This document shows, piece after piece, positions 6,310 to 7,504 of a DNA stretch of 7,504 bases. Made by a program: the position numbers and the translations under genes. Position 1 is the first letter of the stretch. Each line of letters begins with the position of its first letter. Source of the DNA: JBBRLA01 sp038231615 (lineage in GTDB: Bacteria; Myxococcota_A; Polyangia; Palsa-1104; JAEUJZ01); NCBI GenBank assembly GCA_038231615.1, contig JBBRLA010000429.1:1-7504 (forward strand), given 5' to 3'. The notes beneath the pieces were generated by a model. The model searched no databases. It saw only the letters and a program-made list of their open reading frames with translations, and was not told where the DNA came from.

Positions 6310-7059
6310 TTACTTCCGGAAGATGCTGAAAAGCGAATGCTTCGTCGTGGCCCTCATCATATCGGCCAGCGATGTGGTCAGCGGGATGCTTCGCGGGCAG
6401 ACCCGCACGCAGTTCTGGGCGTTGCCGCAGTCCTGAATGCCGCCCTCGTCCATCAGCGCGTCCAAGCGCTCCGAGGCGTGCATCGACCCGCTGGGGTGCA
6501 TGTTGAAGAGCCGCGCCTGGTTGATCGGCGCCGCCCCGATGAAGGGGGACTGGGGCCCATAATTCGGGCAGGCCTCCAGGCAGCAGCCGCAGGCCATGCA
6601 GCGGGAGAGCGCGTAGCGGATGTCCGCCACCTCGGGCGCATATCTTGGTCCCGGGCCCAGGTCGTGGGTGCCGTCGATGTCCACCCAGGCCCGTACCCGC
6701 TTGAAGTCCTCGTAGATCCGCTCCCGATCCACCTTCAGGTCGCGTACCACCGGGAACTTGCTCATCGGGCGCAGCTCGATCGGCTGCGCGAGTTGATCCA
6801 CCATCGCGCTGCACCCCTGCCGCACGTGCCCGTTCACCAGCATCGTGCAGGAACCGCACACTTCCTCCAGGCAGGCCGCGTCCCAGGCCACCGGCGTGAC
6901 CTTCTTGCCGGCGATATCCACCGGGTTTTTCTGGATCTCCACCAGGCACGACAGGACATTCATGTACGGCACGTGGGGGACGGTGAATTCCTCCCATCGC
7001 TTGGCGCCATCCGGGGCGTCCTGCCGCAGGATCTTGAGATGAACAGTCGGGTTGCTCAT
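6310..7059 (-). CDS. sdhB: Succinate dehydrogenase iron-sulfur subunit
   Basis: This 249-residue protein carries electrons from the flavoprotein SdhA to the membrane quinone site in complex II, on the cytoplasmic face of the inner membrane. All ligands for three clusters are present. The [2Fe-2S] site uses Cys63, Cys68, Cys71 and Cys83. The [4Fe-4S] site uses Cys154, Cys157, Cys160 and Cys221. The [3Fe-4S] site uses Cys164, Cys211 and Cys217, assigned by analogy with E. coli SdhB. The segments CMACGCCLEACPNYGPQSPF, RLFNMHPSGSMHASERL and CGNAQNCVRVCPRSIPLTTS closely resemble Bacillus-type SdhB, which pairs with menaquinone and a single cytochrome b subunit. Length is normal. The ATG has AGGA eight bases upstream and follows the sdhA stop by 37 nt, so the two genes are surely co-transcribed. 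A fumarate reductase role is possible, since the families overlap. Confidence 0.98.
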   Translation of the reverse strand: MSNPTVHLKILRQDAPDGAKRWEEFTVPHVPYMNVLSCLVEIQKNPVDIAGKKVTPVAWDAACLEEVCGSCTMLVNGHVRQGCSAMVDQLAQPIELRPMSKFPVVRDLKVDRERIYEDFKRVRAWVDIDGTHDLGPGPRYAPEVADIRYALSRCMACGCCLEACPNYGPQSPFIGAAPINQARLFNMHPSGSMHASERLDALMDEGGIQDCGNAQNCVRVCPRSIPLTTSLADMMRATTKHSLFSIFRK

Positions 7060-7096
7060 GTGATTTTCCTGAGCGATCTTCGCTTTGGGCTTTGTG

Positions 7097-7504
7097 TCAG
7101 ATCTTTGCGCTTTGGGGCGCGTAGTCCGGCACCTTCGTATAATCCCGCAACACCGGCTGCATCAGCGAGGTGTCCACCTTTGCATAGCTGAAGCGCGCGG
7201 TCCCCTCGTCTCCACCCTGGTACTCCGCCAGGGTGTGCTTGAGGAACTTCTCATCGTCCCGGTTGGGGAATTCCGGCTTGTAGTGCGACCCGCGGGACTC
7301 GTCTCGCAGGATCGCCCCGCCGACCACCACCCGCGAGAGCACCAGCATGTTGCGGAGCTGCCGCAGGAACATGAGGGGGTGGTTCGAGCTCTTGCCGGTG
7401 TCCAGCACCCCGCACCGCTTCCAGCGCCCGAGCATCTCCACCAGCTTCTCATCGGTCTGATTGAGCTTGTGGTTGTCCCGGACCACGGTGGCGTTCTCGG
7501 TCAT
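7097..7504 (-). CDS. sdhA: Succinate dehydrogenase flavoprotein subunit, C-terminal 135 residues
   Basis: The frame is open to the right edge, so only the C-terminal part of SdhA is visible. The first visible codon is an internal ATG at 7504, not the real start. The fragment has the conserved C-terminal domain of the succinate dehydrogenase/fumarate reductase flavoprotein family: MLVLSRVVVGGAILRDESRG followed by SHYKPEFPNRDDEKFLK, then KVDTSLMQPVLRDY near the end. The FAD- and substrate-binding domains lie outside the window. SdhA oxidises succinate to fumarate and passes electrons to SdhB, encoded 37 nt downstream. The cytochrome b subunit gene (sdhC) is not seen here and is expected upstream of sdhA, beyond base 7504. 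Confidence 0.97.
   Translation of the reverse strand: MTENATVVRDNHKLNQTDEKLVEMLGRWKRCGVLDTGKSSNHPLMFLRQLRNMLVLSRVVVGGAILRDESRGSHYKPEFPNRDDEKFLKHTLAEYQGGDEGTARFSYAKVDTSLMQPVLRDYTKVPDYAPQSAKI

Noticed and set aside
5222..6997. A 591-codon open frame on the minus strand
   Set aside because: It runs antisense to the acidic and lipoprotein genes and out of frame through sdhB, which has all cluster-binding cysteines in its own frame. It has no recognisable motifs and no supporting ribosome binding site.

Overview
This 7.5 kb window is GC-rich, with strong G/C preference at third codon positions, and looks like chromosomal DNA from a menaquinone-using delta-group bacterium, most likely a myxobacterium (Myxococcota). 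The placement is an inference. It rests on an IgGFc-binding-domain surface protein with a Cys-rich N-terminus (a hallmark of myxobacterial genomes), a Bacillus-like (class B) succinate dehydrogenase iron-sulfur subunit, and several lipoprotein or secreted proteins of unknown function. There are seven genes: five look complete and two are cut by the window edges. No tRNA, rRNA, CRISPR array, insertion sequence or integrase gene was seen.

Layout. (1) Bases 1-1664, minus strand: the first 554 residues of an alkylsulfatase-family metallo-beta-lactamase (MBL) fold hydrolase with a lipoprotein-type signal, running off the left edge. (2) 1665-1787: a 123-nt gap with a 9-nt T run (coding strand) inside a possible 33-codon slippage ORF whose stop overlaps the hydrolase start. 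(3) 1788-3458, minus: an exported IgGFc-binding-like protein. (4) 3459-3641: a divergent intergenic or leader region. (5) 3642-4781, plus: a secreted FAM20/HipA-like atypical kinase; a GTG start at 3546 is also possible. (6) 4858-5505, plus: a very acidic protein of unknown function. (7) 5519-6214, plus: a small predicted lipoprotein with a Gly/Arg loop encoded by a G-quadruplex-like tract. (8) 6215-6309: a convergent junction without an obvious terminator. (9) 6310-7059 and 7097-7504, minus: sdhB and the 3' end of sdhA, so the order is sdhA-sdhB as in ordinary succinate dehydrogenase operons.

How the genes may work together. sdhAB is housekeeping: succinate oxidation linked to the membrane quinone pool. 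The two left minus-strand genes both encode envelope or exported proteins and may be co-transcribed. The three plus-strand genes (kinase, acidic protein, lipoprotein) are close together and in one direction, with good ribosome binding sites, so they form a plausible operon. The kinase resembles eukaryotic secretory-pathway FAM20 kinases in its nucleotide-binding and catalytic motifs and carries an export signal. A bacterial extracytoplasmic phosphorylation cassette is therefore the most interesting hypothesis here, but kinase activity, location and substrates are all unproven.
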